Assembly: GCA_020024635.1 (NCBI GenBank)
Contig: JAHHTL010000012.1
Span: forward strand, 1 to 54,092
DNA: 54,092 bases
Direction: 5' to 3'
Source: Ruminococcus sp.
GTDB taxonomy: Bacteria; Bacillota; Clostridia; Lachnospirales; Lachnospiraceae
Shown here: one piece after another, positions 25,266-34,238 of the stretch
Numbering within the stretch: position 1 is the first letter of the stretch
Layout of the letters: each line of letters opens with the position of its first letter
Made by a program: the position numbers and the translations under genes
Notes under the pieces: generated by a model
The model's database searches: none
What the model saw: only the letters and a program-made list of their open reading frames with translations
Told to the model about the DNA's origin: nothing

Positions 25266-26549
25266 ATGAAAGTTGTTGGTCTTATTACAGAATATAACCC
25301 TTTTCACAACGGTCATCTGTACCACATTGAAAAAGCAAAGAAAGTCACAGGTGCCGATACTGTTATTGTGATTATGAGCGGAGATTATGTACAGCGCGGA
25401 ACTCCAGCAATCATGCCAAAGCGTCTACGCTGTGAAATGGCATTAAAGTGTGGAGCTTCCGCCGTTTTTGAATTACCCGTTTGTTACGCTACCGGAAGTG
25501 CAGAACTATTTGCTACCGGTGCTGTTTCTTTTCTCGATCAACTTGGTATTGTTGATTGTCTTTGTTTCGGAAGCGAATGTAACGATCTTTCACTTCTTGA
25601 TTCTATTGCAGAATTTTTATGCACAGAGCCAGAGACTTACAAATCCGCCTTACGAGACGGCTTAAAACAGGGACTTTCTTTCCCATCCGCCAGACAACAT
25701 GCCTTGGAAAAGACACTCCCCTCCTCTCAATGCATGGAAATCATTAAAAATCCCAATAATATTCTAGGTATAGAGTATTTAAAAGCACTCAAGCGACTTC
25801 GTAGTTCCATCAAGCCTTATACAATTGAACGAAAAGGAGCCGGCTACCATGATACGGATTTACACAAGGGATATAGTTCTGCATCGGCCATCCGTTCGCT
25901 GCTTGCATATTCCAGTGAAAGTATCGGTTCGGAAAATTATAGCAGCTATGACAATACTCCTCTCCATAATATTCTAGATAAACTAGAGGAGCAAGTGCCT
26001 AAAGATTGTCTGCAAATTCTAAAAGATGACCATCATATTACGTATCCTCTGTACCAAAATGATTTCTCCTTACTTTTAAAATATAAACTTCTGAACAAAA
26101 CCGCAAAAGATTTAATCCGTTATATGGACGTTTCAGAAGAACTTGCAAATAGAATCTGCAATCAAATGGAATATTATTTCAACTTTAAGCAATTTAGCGA
26201 GCGTTTAAAAACAAAAGAATTAACGCAAACACGCATCACTCGCGCATTGCTTCATATCATGCTCGGTATAAAAAAAGAGCAGGTGAAAACATATATCAAA
26301 GGTGGAATTCACCATTATGCACGTATTTTAGGCATTCGAAAGGAATGTGCGCCTCTCCTTGGTACCCTTTCTGTAAGTTGCAGTCTGCCAATCATTGTGA
26401 ATCCGTCCCGCACAGATCAAATAAGTACCGTTGGAAAGGCAATGCTATTTCAAGATATTCTAGCATCCAACCTTTACAATTCTGTAATTACCGATAAATA
26501 TAAAACGCCTTATCAAAATGAATACAAACAACCGATTATTAAGTTATAA
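25266..26549 (+). CDS. tmcAL: tRNA(Met) cytidine acetate ligase
   Basis: TmcAL uses acetate and ATP to acetylate the wobble cytidine (C34) of elongator tRNA-Met. The chosen ATG at 25266 follows GAAGGAG, while the longer frame from 25245 starts at the -10 end. The 427-residue protein begins VGLITEYNPFHNGHLYH with the nucleotidyltransferase HxGH motif (His14 and His17), followed by MSGDYVQRGTPA and the GFGSE-like CFGSECND stretch. A C-terminal RNA-binding part ends near PIIVNPSRTDQ. It is transcribed alone and divergently from pta-ackA, whose product acetate is its substrate. Confidence 0.94.
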   Translation: MKVVGLITEYNPFHNGHLYHIEKAKKVTGADTVIVIMSGDYVQRGTPAIMPKRLRCEMALKCGASAVFELPVCYATGSAELFATGAVSFLDQLGIVDCLCFGSECNDLSLLDSIAEFLCTEPETYKSALRDGLKQGLSFPSARQHALEKTLPSSQCMEIIKNPNNILGIEYLKALKRLRSSIKPYTIERKGAGYHDTDLHKGYSSASAIRSLLAYSSESIGSENYSSYDNTPLHNILDKLEEQVPKDCLQILKDDHHITYPLYQNDFSLLLKYKLLNKTAKDLIRYMDVSEELANRICNQMEYYFNFKQFSERLKTKELTQTRITRALLHIMLGIKKEQVKTYIKGGIHHYARILGIRKECAPLLGTLSVSCSLPIIVNPSRTDQISTVGKAMLFQDILASNLYNSVITDKYKTPYQNEYKQPIIKL

Positions 26550-26550
26550 T

Positions 26551-26602
26551 AAAAAATCGAGAGAACTAAGGGATCCTCTTCTCCCTATGTCTCTCGTTTT
26601 TT
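26551..26602. terminator. Bidirectional terminator between tmcAL and degV
   Basis: The stem CGAGAGA/TCTCTCG (26558-26564 with 26590-26596) is extended by an inner AGGGA/TCCCT pairing, with A and T runs on the two flanks. It serves the converging genes on both strands. Confidence 0.85.
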
Positions 26603-26606
26603 ACTC

Positions 26607-27467
26607 TTAATCTACTTTTTTCATACAGGTAACCGCAACTGCTCCCGGTCCTACATGGCATGCCACACTTAAGGACAATGGAGCCTCTAAAATCTCGTAG
26701 TTTGGAAATTTAGAAAGAATCTCTTCTTTCCATACCTGTGCTTCTTCCTTTGAACAAGTGTAGGATATCCCTAGACGCATCAAATCTTCTTTTCCTGCAA
26801 ATCGTTCCTTAAGATCTTTTTCGATTGCCTGAAACATTGTACGCTTTGCCGCTTTAATCCCACGTACTTTTGCATAGGCATCAAGCTTGTCTCCTTGTAT
26901 TTGAAGAACCGGTTTCAAATTAAGAACGGTACCAAGTGCCGCTGCCGCCGAAGTGATTCTTCCACCTTTTTTTAAATATTTTAAATTGTCTACCGTAATA
27001 TAAATGCTGGATTCTAATTTTTCAGCCTCTAATATTTCTTTGATCTCTAAGGCTGTTTTCCCTTTTGCAATCAAAGTCAATGCATCATACACCGACTGCT
27101 CCTGCGTCACAGAAATTCTCTGATTATTAACAACCTGTACTTTGCCATCATAGTCTAACGCTAGATTCATTGCTGTCTGACAGCTTCCACTTAAACCGCT
27201 TGACATTGGGATATGAACGATTTCGTCATACTCCTCTAACAGTGTTTCCCATAGATCCATAACATCACTTGGCGTAGGCTGAGAAGTTGAAATTTCTGAA
27301 TCTTCTTCCAATTTTTTATAAAATTCTTCCTGTGTTAGTGTAATATCTTCAAGAAACAATTCTCCATTAATAAAAAATGGCATAGGAAGTACATGTACTC
27401 CAAGTTCTTTTCCTTTTTCTTGCGTGATTCCACTATTACTGTCTGTTACAACTGCTATTTTACTCAT
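26607..27467 (-). CDS. DegV family fatty-acid-binding protein
   Basis: DegV/FakB-type proteins bind fatty acids and hand them to a kinase FakA for entry into phospholipids. The 286-residue protein has the typical VTDSNSGITQEKGKELGVHVLPM start, a SGLSGSCQTA ligand loop after the TSQPTP motif, and LNLKPVLQIQGDKLDAYAKVRG. Length fits the family. Several copies are usual in Clostridia, so the particular role here is open. It starts 17 bases after the PFL gene and may be cotranscribed with it. Confidence 0.92.
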   Translation of the reverse strand: MSKIAVVTDSNSGITQEKGKELGVHVLPMPFFINGELFLEDITLTQEEFYKKLEEDSEISTSQPTPSDVMDLWETLLEEYDEIVHIPMSSGLSGSCQTAMNLALDYDGKVQVVNNQRISVTQEQSVYDALTLIAKGKTALEIKEILEAEKLESSIYITVDNLKYLKKGGRITSAAAALGTVLNLKPVLQIQGDKLDAYAKVRGIKAAKRTMFQAIEKDLKERFAGKEDLMRLGISYTCSKEEAQVWKEEILSKFPNYEILEAPLSLSVACHVGPGAVAVTCMKKVD

Positions 27468-27484
27468 ATCATGTATCCCCTATT

Positions 27485-28849
27485 TTAATTTTTGAAACTA
27501 TGAATTGGAGCCGGAATTCTTCCTTCTCTATTCACAAATGCATCACACCCAAATTCATTCACCGGCATAATTGGTGCATAGCCTAAAAGGCCACCAAACT
27601 CCGCAGTATCTCCCACCTTTTTTCCTATAACAGGAATTAAACGTACCGCTGTTGTCTTTTGGTTAATCATACCAATTGCCATTTCATCTGCAATAATCCC
27701 AGAGATGGTACTCGCTTTTGTGTCTCCTGGTATTGCAATCATATCAAGTCCTACCGAGCATACACACGTCATTGCTTCTAATTTTTCAAGAGATAAGGCT
27801 CCAAGATTTACAGCATCTATCATTCCTTGATCTTCACTTACCGGAATAAACGCTCCACTTAGTCCTCCTACATAAGAAGACGCCATAACGCCTCCTTTTT
27901 TCACTTGATCATTCAAAAGAGCCAATGCTGCTGTTGTTCCCGGTGCTCCTACATGTTCCAATCCGATTTCTTCTAAAATTTCTGCCACGCTATCTCCAAT
28001 TGCCGGAGTTGGAGCCAAAGAAAGATCTACGATTCCAAATGGAATCCCTAGTCTCTTTGAAGCCTCTCCCGCAACAAGCTGGCCTACTCTTGTCACTTTA
28101 AAAGCAGTCTTCTTAATCGTCTCACAAAGTTCTTCAAACCCTTTTCCTCGAACTTTTTCCAAAGCTTTTTTCACAACTCCCGGTCCACTAACTCCAACAT
28201 TGATGACCGCGTCTGCCTCTGTTACACCAAGAAAAGCTCCAGCCATAAACGGATTGTCATCTGGTGCATTGCAAAAAACAACTAATTTTGCACATCCTAA
28301 CGAATCATTATCTTTTGTTGCTTCTGCTGTATCTTTTACAATCTGTCCACAAAGACGGACTGCATCCATATTGATTCCTGTTCTTGTAGACCCAACATTC
28401 ACAGAACTACAGATTCTTTCTGTGCATGCAAGTGCCTGCGGAATCGAACGAATTAGATTCTCATCACTTGTTGTCATTCCTTTGGAAACAAGCGCTGAAT
28501 ATCCACCGATAAAATTCACACCAACTTCTCTTGCCGCCCGATCTAATGTCTTTGCAATTGTCACATAATCTTCCGGAGACTTACATGCTGCTGCTCCAAT
28601 AAGTCCAATTGGTGTAATCGAAATTCTTTTGTTTACAATTGGTATTCCAAATTCTTTCTCGATGTCTTCTCCTGTAGAAACAAGATCTTTCGCAACTGTA
28701 GTAATTTTTTCATATATTTTACGATTCAGTTCTTCTAAATTTGAATCCATGCAATCGAAAAGACTAATTCCCAACGTAATCGTACGAACATCCAAATTTT
28801 CTTGTTCGATCATTTTATTGGTTTCTGATACTTCATACATATTAATCAT
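27485..28849 (-). CDS. PFL family protein (UPF0210/DUF711)
   Basis: The 454-residue protein belongs to a family with a fold like pyruvate formate-lyase and anaerobic ribonucleotide reductase, but I do not see a glycyl-radical motif (RVxGY-like), so radical catalysis is not supported. Conserved stretches include NFIGGYSALV, GATA-like APGTTAALALLNDQVKKGG and the Cys-containing MTCVCSVGLDM. It always tends to sit beside an ACT-domain gene, as it does here 63 bases upstream. Biochemical role is unknown to me. A regulatory link with amino acid binding is inferred from the partner. Confidence 0.88.
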   Translation of the reverse strand: MINMYEVSETNKMIEQENLDVRTITLGISLFDCMDSNLEELNRKIYEKITTVAKDLVSTGEDIEKEFGIPIVNKRISITPIGLIGAAACKSPEDYVTIAKTLDRAAREVGVNFIGGYSALVSKGMTTSDENLIRSIPQALACTERICSSVNVGSTRTGINMDAVRLCGQIVKDTAEATKDNDSLGCAKLVVFCNAPDDNPFMAGAFLGVTEADAVINVGVSGPGVVKKALEKVRGKGFEELCETIKKTAFKVTRVGQLVAGEASKRLGIPFGIVDLSLAPTPAIGDSVAEILEEIGLEHVGAPGTTAALALLNDQVKKGGVMASSYVGGLSGAFIPVSEDQGMIDAVNLGALSLEKLEAMTCVCSVGLDMIAIPGDTKASTISGIIADEMAIGMINQKTTAVRLIPVIGKKVGDTAEFGGLLGYAPIMPVNEFGCDAFVNREGRIPAPIHSFKN

Positions 28850-28912
28850 GCTAATTTATCCTCACATTCTCTGTCTTAAACCATTTTGAACACTTGTATG
28901 CTTTATCGTAGA

Positions 28913-29185
28913 TTACAATCTGTGCATTTTTTCAAAAATTTCTTCCTTCTGGCAACGAATATTAACTCCAATCTTCTCACCTAGCTGCTCTAATTCATCA
29001 CACACTAACTTAAAATCTTTTTCTAAACTCGTCACATCTACAATCATCATCATATTAAAATATCCCTGAATGATAGTCTGCGAAATATCTAAAATGTTAA
29101 TCTTATGATCCGCAAGATAAGTACACACCTTTGCAGTAATCCCAACAGTATCTTTTCCTAAAACAGTTACAACGCATCTATTCAT
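28913..29185 (-). CDS. ACT domain protein (UPF0237)
   Basis: This 90-residue protein consists of one ACT domain, a small-molecule (often amino acid) sensing fold. I start at the ATG at 29185; GGAGG before it supports this over 29203. The motif VLGKDTVGITAKVCTYL is the ligand-binding loop, similar to the glycine cleavage regulator GcvR. It lies 10 bases after the MBL hydrolase gene and directly before the PFL family gene, a pair seen together in many Firmicutes such as streptococci. Confidence 0.9.
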   Translation of the reverse strand: MNRCVVTVLGKDTVGITAKVCTYLADHKINILDISQTIIQGYFNMMMIVDVTSLEKDFKLVCDELEQLGEKIGVNIRCQKEEIFEKMHRL

Positions 29186-29195
29186 TTTTGTCCTC

Positions 29196-29993
29196 CTATA
29201 CATTCAGTATGTCTGAAATTTGATCTCTTTTGGCAACCGCCATATTAAGTTCATCGCCCTTGTAAACATTATCTCCTAGGGTTACTTCTAATTTGACCGT
29301 TTCATATGCAAGTTTTGCGTAATTATTTTCTTTACTTAAGTGGCCAAGCACAATATACTTCAAATCATCATGTAGTATATCACAAAGCAGCTTTCCTGAC
29401 AATTCATTTGACAAATGTCCTTTGTCTCCCATTACTCTTCGTTTTAAATGATACGGATACGTCCCCACTTCCAACATATGAATGTCATGGTTCGCCTCTA
29501 ATAATATTGCATTGAGATTCTGCAGTTTTTCCACAGTATACTCATCATACTTGCCAAGATCCGTAGCCACTGCCACAGATTTATCTCCACACTCTAACCG
29601 AAAACCAGACGGCTCATTTGCATCGTGGGAAATCTTAAATGGATCAACCGTAATATCTCCCAGTGTAAATTTTTCATCAATATGTATCGGATGGTAAAGT
29701 CCCTCCGGCATTTTCCCCAAAGGGCTGTAATTTTTGATCCCTTCTAAGGTTCCCGAAGTTGCGTAAATCGGAATCCCATATTTTCTGCTAAACACTCCAA
29801 GTCCTTGTATATGATCCGAATGTTCATGCGTTACAAGAATCCCCTTTAACTCATCCCCCTTTACATCCAGCTCTTTGAGTCCTTCCTCAATTCTTTTTTT
29901 GCTGATTCCTGTATCCACAAGTAAATGCGTTTTATCACTTCCTACATAGATGCAATTCCCACTGCTGCCGCTTGCAATACTGCATAACCTCAT
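29196..29993 (-). CDS. MBL-fold metallo-hydrolase, WalJ/YycJ-like
   Basis: This 265-residue metallo-beta-lactamase-fold protein has the metal motif THEHSDH (His56, His58, Asp60, His61), an early SIASGSSGNCIYV segment typical of the YycJ/WalJ group, an ATDLGKYDEYT stretch and the later LGHLSKENN. In Bacillus, WalJ (YycJ) is tied to cell wall and DNA metabolism and is often an exonuclease-like enzyme; the role here is inferred. The start overlaps the coaE stop by four bases, so it is coupled to coaE. Confidence 0.85.
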   Translation of the reverse strand: MRLCSIASGSSGNCIYVGSDKTHLLVDTGISKKRIEEGLKELDVKGDELKGILVTHEHSDHIQGLGVFSRKYGIPIYATSGTLEGIKNYSPLGKMPEGLYHPIHIDEKFTLGDITVDPFKISHDANEPSGFRLECGDKSVAVATDLGKYDEYTVEKLQNLNAILLEANHDIHMLEVGTYPYHLKRRVMGDKGHLSNELSGKLLCDILHDDLKYIVLGHLSKENNYAKLAYETVKLEVTLGDNVYKGDELNMAVAKRDQISDILNV

Positions 29994-30571
29994 AATAATT
30001 CTCCTATTTGTTTCTTTGTTCTCTCAAAATCACCACTATTATCAATTACTCTATGGCACAAATCCCGAAAAACCTCTTCCGAGGACTGGGCGGAAATCAT
30101 GTTTGTAATCTTTTCATCGGAATATCCCCTTGATTCTTTCAACCTTTGTCTACGAACCGATTCTTCCGCATAAATATACCAAAATTCCTCACAAATCGAT
30201 TCATATCCTGCTCCTGGAAACAGCGCTGCTTCTATCACATAGAGGGGAATCTTTTCTTTTGCTTTTTCTTGAATATCCTTACACACCCAGTTTTTCACTT
30301 CTGGATGAACAATCTGATTTAATCGACGTCGTTGTTGATCATCTACAAAAACAATCTCACCAAGTTTCTTTCGATCCAGTTCTTTGTCTTCTCCCAAAAT
30401 TTGTGTCCCAAATTCCGACACAATTTTCTCATAACAAGGGTTCCCTTTTCTTTGCAATACTTTTGCCACTTCATCTAGTTGGCAGACATAGGCGTGATAC
30501 TGCTCTTCCAAGTGGTTTAGTACTTTGCTCTTTCCGGATCCAACGCCTCCCGTAATCCCTAAAATTCTCAT
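29990..30571 (-). CDS. coaE: Dephospho-CoA kinase
   Basis: CoaE adds the 3'-phosphate to dephospho-CoA, the last step of coenzyme A synthesis. The ATG at 30571 gives 193 residues, with GGGGAAG before it; an upstream in-frame start at 30604 would overlap polA. The P-loop GGVGSGKS (8-15) and the YVIEAALFPGAGYE segment are visible, and the lid region with VRRQRLKESRGYSDEKI matches the family. It follows polA by 14 bases, and polA-coaE is a common Firmicutes order. Confidence 0.95.
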   Translation of the reverse strand: MRILGITGGVGSGKSKVLNHLEEQYHAYVCQLDEVAKVLQRKGNPCYEKIVSEFGTQILGEDKELDRKKLGEIVFVDDQQRRRLNQIVHPEVKNWVCKDIQEKAKEKIPLYVIEAALFPGAGYESICEEFWYIYAEESVRRQRLKESRGYSDEKITNMISAQSSEEVFRDLCHRVIDNSGDFERTKKQIGELL

Positions 30572-30585
30572 ACTAACTTCCCCTT

Positions 30586-33201
30586 TTATTTTGCATCGTA
30601 CCAACTATGACCTGTCTGCACTTCTACACTTAGTGGAACGTTCAGTACTGCTGCCTGTTCCATCTGTTCTTTTAATATCCCTTTTACCTCGTCTAATTCT
30701 TGGTTTTCTACTTCCAACAGCAATTCATCATGGACTTGTAGTAACATTTTTGATTTTAATCCCCGTTTTTTTAATTCGCGATTCACTCCAATCATGGCAA
30801 TTTTCATAATATCTGCTGCTGTTCCTTGAATCGGTGCATTCATTGCCACACGTTCTCCAAAACTTCTTTGCATGAAATTGCTAGATTGCAATTCTGGGAC
30901 AGGTCTTCTACGTCCAAATAATGTCACTGCATACCCATTTTCTTTTGCAGAAGAAACACTGTTATCTAAAAATCTTTTGATTCCCGGATAAGTCTCAAAA
31001 TAATTTTCTATATACAAAGCAGCCTCTTTTCGTGTAATGCTCAGATCCTGACTAAGCCCAAAGGAACTAATCCCATAAACAATTCCAAAGTTTACTGCTT
31101 TTGCATTTCTTCTCTGAAGATCCGTCACTTCATCAAACGGAGTGTGAAACACCTGTGATGCAGTCAATCTATGAATATCCTGAGATTCTTTATACGCTTT
31201 AATAAGATGTTCATCTCCAGAACAATGGGCAAGTATTCGCAGCTCTATCTGTGAGTAATCTGCATCTAAGAAAACACACCCTTCCTTTGGAACAAATACT
31301 TTTCGGATCAATCTTCCAAGTTCCATCCGTACCGGTATATTCTGTAAATTTGGTTCTGTGCTGCTGATTCTCCCAGTTGCCGTAATCGTCTGATTGAATT
31401 TTCCATGAATTCTACCATCATCTCCAATATAGGATGCCAGTCCATCAGCATACGTCGACTTTAATTTTGAAAGTTGACGAAATTCCAGTATTTTTGCAAC
31501 AATCGGAAACTCTGGAGCCAGTTTATCAAGCACATCTGCTGCGGTGGAATATCCAGTCTTTGTTTTTTTTCCATTTGGAAGTCCTAGGTGTTCGAACAAA
31601 ACCACCCCTAATTGCTTTGGAGAATTAATGTTGAATTCTTCTCCTGCTTCTGTATAAATCTCTTGTTCTAGATCTATAATTCGCTCTCCAAGTTGTTGAC
31701 CATACGCTTTTAATTCCTCTGCCTCCACTTTAATTCCTTCTTGTTCCATGTCATATAACGTGAAAATAAGTGGCATTTCTATTTCAGAAAAAAGGCGTTC
31801 CATTCCCTCTTCTTGTAACTTCTTTGTAAGAGGCTCTACCGAAGCAAACGCCGTATAGGCTTCATAACATGCTCTCGTAAATGTGTCTGCCTTCTCATCT
31901 ATCATAAGATTTAGCTGCTCTCTGGCAACATCTTCATAGTCATAATCACTCTTCAACGGATTTAAAAGATATGCGGCTACTTTCGCATCAAAACATGTTT
32001 TCTCGTTTTGAATTCTGATGATAGGAAGATAATTTTTCACATCAAACATGGAAATCTTTTTCCCTTTTTCTGATAATTCCACTACCTTTTCAAACAAGTA
32101 TTCCATTGGAAGAGACGGACCACCTAAAATCGAAACAACCTTATGCTGTCCATAAGCAAGTGTCACTCTGGCATACCCTGATTCATGTGCGAATAGGGGC
32201 AAAATATTTTTCTCGTCTTTCGTGACAGAAACCCCGATCACTGCTGCTTCTTCAGCTTCTTTAAAGATCTGTTCTGCTTCTTCTTTTTCTGTCACTTCTT
32301 TAAAATCGTCTTCGATCTTATTTGTCGTTGCTTCAACATCAAATCTACTTAATAGATTTTTAAATTGTAATTTCATAAAATAATCGTGAGCTTCTTTTGT
32401 GTATGGATTGCCATGCTTTGCATGTTCTATATCGAATTCAATCTCTGCATTGGTATCAATCGTAGCAAGGGTCTTACTCATACATGCCTGCTCCCAAAAT
32501 TCTTGCAGATTTTTACTAGCTCTTGGCGGTTTTAATTCAGCTACATGGGCATAAGCCTCTTCAATTGTCCCATATTGTGCTATGATTTTAGTAGCCGTTT
32601 TTTCACCAATGCCCGGTACTCCCGGAATATTATCTGAAGTGTCTCCCATGAGCGCTTTCACATCAATAAACTCCGTTGGCGTCACTCCATATTTTTCTTT
32701 TACATCTCCGGCATAATAATCTTCTACCTCTGTTTTGCCCTGCTTGGTCTTTGGAATACGAATCTTTACATGTTCAGTTGCCAGTTGAAGAGTATCTCTG
32801 TCTCCTGAAATAATCGCCACATCCATCCCCATCGATTCACATCTTTTTGAAATTGTTCCAAGAAGATCATCTGCTTCCAGTCCAGCTTTTTCTATGGTTG
32901 CAATATTCATAGCCTTTAAAACTTCTTTGATCACTGGAACTTGCTGACGTAGCTCTTCTGCCATCGGTTTTCTAGTTCCTTTGTACTGTTCATACATCTT
33001 ATGGCGAAAGGTTGGTGCATGTACATCAAAAGTCACCGTAAGGTACTCTGGCTTTTCCTCATCTAATATTTTAAATAAGATATTCAAAAATCCATAGATT
33101 GCATTTGTGTGAAGTCCTTCTGCATTTGTCAAATCCGGCACTCCATAAAATGCCCGGTTTAATATACTATGTCCATCAATTAACACTATTTTTTTCTTCA
33201 T
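30586..33201 (-). CDS. polA: DNA polymerase I
   Basis: Pol I removes RNA primers and fills gaps in repair and lagging-strand synthesis. The 871-residue protein has a 5'-nuclease domain (about 1-290, starting IVLIDGHSILNRAFYG), a middle 3'-exonuclease-like domain (about 310-480) in which the usual catalytic acidic residues are not visible, and a polymerase domain with motif A DADYSQIELRILAH and motif C VHDELLLE (Asp825). Loss of proofreading residues is usual in Firmicutes. It heads the polA-coaE-MBL-ACT-PFL series. Confidence 0.97.
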   Translation of the reverse strand: MKKKIVLIDGHSILNRAFYGVPDLTNAEGLHTNAIYGFLNILFKILDEEKPEYLTVTFDVHAPTFRHKMYEQYKGTRKPMAEELRQQVPVIKEVLKAMNIATIEKAGLEADDLLGTISKRCESMGMDVAIISGDRDTLQLATEHVKIRIPKTKQGKTEVEDYYAGDVKEKYGVTPTEFIDVKALMGDTSDNIPGVPGIGEKTATKIIAQYGTIEEAYAHVAELKPPRASKNLQEFWEQACMSKTLATIDTNAEIEFDIEHAKHGNPYTKEAHDYFMKLQFKNLLSRFDVEATTNKIEDDFKEVTEKEEAEQIFKEAEEAAVIGVSVTKDEKNILPLFAHESGYARVTLAYGQHKVVSILGGPSLPMEYLFEKVVELSEKGKKISMFDVKNYLPIIRIQNEKTCFDAKVAAYLLNPLKSDYDYEDVAREQLNLMIDEKADTFTRACYEAYTAFASVEPLTKKLQEEGMERLFSEIEMPLIFTLYDMEQEGIKVEAEELKAYGQQLGERIIDLEQEIYTEAGEEFNINSPKQLGVVLFEHLGLPNGKKTKTGYSTAADVLDKLAPEFPIVAKILEFRQLSKLKSTYADGLASYIGDDGRIHGKFNQTITATGRISSTEPNLQNIPVRMELGRLIRKVFVPKEGCVFLDADYSQIELRILAHCSGDEHLIKAYKESQDIHRLTASQVFHTPFDEVTDLQRRNAKAVNFGIVYGISSFGLSQDLSITRKEAALYIENYFETYPGIKRFLDNSVSSAKENGYAVTLFGRRRPVPELQSSNFMQRSFGERVAMNAPIQGTAADIMKIAMIGVNRELKKRGLKSKMLLQVHDELLLEVENQELDEVKGILKEQMEQAAVLNVPLSVEVQTGHSWYDAK

Positions 33202-33287
33202 TTTATTTTCACGTCCTAATTTGATATTTTCCCTTTTATTTTTCTACAATAAAAAAACATACATACATCAAAGTATACACTAATTTG

Positions 33288-33315
33288 TTGCTTTTTAAAA
33301 GGAATTTTTTATGAT
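33288..33315 (+). promoter_or_regulatory. Candidate sigma-A promoter of the HAD phosphatase gene
   Basis: TTGCTT (33288-33293) and TATGAT (33310-33315) are 16 bases apart. A second TATGAT lies at 33315-33320. The start codon is 65 bases downstream. Confidence 0.5.
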
Positions 33316-33379
33316 ATGATAAGGAAAACGATACTCTTTAGAAAGGACACGCCTTATGTAAATAAGGCAATCAGATTTT

Positions 33380-34000
33380 ATGGATGGAATTATTTTTGAT
33401 GTAGATGGAACACTGTGGGACTCCACGGATACTGTTGCAAAGTCATGGAACCAAGCAATTATAGATCATTCTAATTTAGATCTCCACGTAGACGGAAATC
33501 TTTTAAAAAACTTATTTGGACTTCCTATGGACAAATTGTATAATGCACTTTTCCCTATGCTTCCTGCCGATCAAAGATGGGAACTTGGCACCCATTGTTT
33601 TGATTATGAACACGAGTACTTAAAGACAGAACCCGGCGTTCTTTATGCCGGTGTGGAAGATACCATAAAGGCACTTTCTCAAAAAACAAATCTTTACATT
33701 GTAAGTAATTGCCAGTGTGGTTATATCGAATTGTTTTTTCAAGGAAGCAATCTTGCGAATTATTTTAAGGATCACCTTTGTTTTGGGGACACCGGAACTT
33801 CAAAAGGTCAGACAATCTTAAAACTAATGGAGAAGAATCACTTAAAAGATGTCGTATATATCGGTGATACCGCCGGAGACTTTGAAGCATGTAAAGAAGC
33901 TAACATCCCCTTTATCTATGCCTCTTATGGATTTGGTTCCGTTGAAAACGCGCCAAAATCAATTTCAAAGTTTTGCGAACTCCTTCAAATCTTTCATTAA
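33380..34000 (+). CDS. HAD-family phosphatase
   Basis: This 206-residue haloacid-dehalogenase-type hydrolase has motif I FDVDGTLWDS (nucleophile Asp7 and acid-base Asp9), motif II IVSNCQC, and motif III/IV with GDTAGDFEA near 160. The cap lies between motifs I and II, as in phosphoglycolate phosphatase or beta-phosphoglucomutase relatives. Substrate cannot be named from sequence. The ribosome site is weak (AAGG eight or more bases upstream). It is the last host gene before the prophage and is convergent with it. Confidence 0.85.
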   Translation: MDGIIFDVDGTLWDSTDTVAKSWNQAIIDHSNLDLHVDGNLLKNLFGLPMDKLYNALFPMLPADQRWELGTHCFDYEHEYLKTEPGVLYAGVEDTIKALSQKTNLYIVSNCQCGYIELFFQGSNLANYFKDHLCFGDTGTSKGQTILKLMEKNHLKDVVYIGDTAGDFEACKEANIPFIYASYGFGSVENAPKSISKFCELLQIFH

Positions 34001-34010
34001 TTTTTATAGA

Positions 34011-34053
34011 AAAAAACCTGCAACCATTGTAAATACGTTGGTTGCAGGTTTTT
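34011..34053. terminator. Bidirectional terminator after the HAD gene
   Basis: A 10-base-pair stem CCTGCAACCA/TGGTTGCAGG (34017-34026 with 34039-34048) has A and T runs on its two sides. It ends the HAD gene on the plus strand and can stop late prophage transcription on the minus strand. Confidence 0.85.
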
Positions 34054-34058
34054 AATTA

Positions 34059-34074
34059 TGCGGATGGTGGGACT
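34059..34074 (-). repeat. Candidate prophage attachment core resembling a tRNA 3' end
   Basis: On the minus strand the 16 bases AGTCCCACCATCCGCA read like the T-arm end, acceptor strand and discriminator base of a tRNA-Leu-type gene, with no 5' half nearby. It lies at the boundary between the host HAD gene and the phage lysis genes, where the att copy without the intact tRNA is expected. The call is inferred; the second copy would be outside the window. The rest of 34075-34238 has no gene apart from the tandem repeat listed next. Confidence 0.4.
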
Positions 34075-34175
34075 TTATTTCTATTTGGTATATATATATT
34101 TCCTTGAAAAAAGCTGATTTTAGAGGGTTTGCACTCATTCACTTTTACGTACAATATCATAGTGCGCCACTTTTC

Positions 34176-34197
34176 TGCCCCTTAAATGCCCCTTAGA
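34176..34197. repeat. Two tandem 11-base direct repeats near the prophage end
   Basis: TGCCCCTTAAA and TGCCCCTTAGA follow each other directly. Short direct repeats of this sort about 100 bases inside a prophage end are typical arm-type binding sites of tyrosine integrases. The role is inferred from position. Confidence 0.45.
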
Positions 34198-34238
34198 GGA
34201 TCAAAAAATACAATGTATTATCTCACTCTGTATCATCT

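Noticed and set aside
33240..33275. ACAT tandem repeats upstream of polA as a phase-variable tract
   Set aside because: Only about three copies, and not placed at a promoter spacing.
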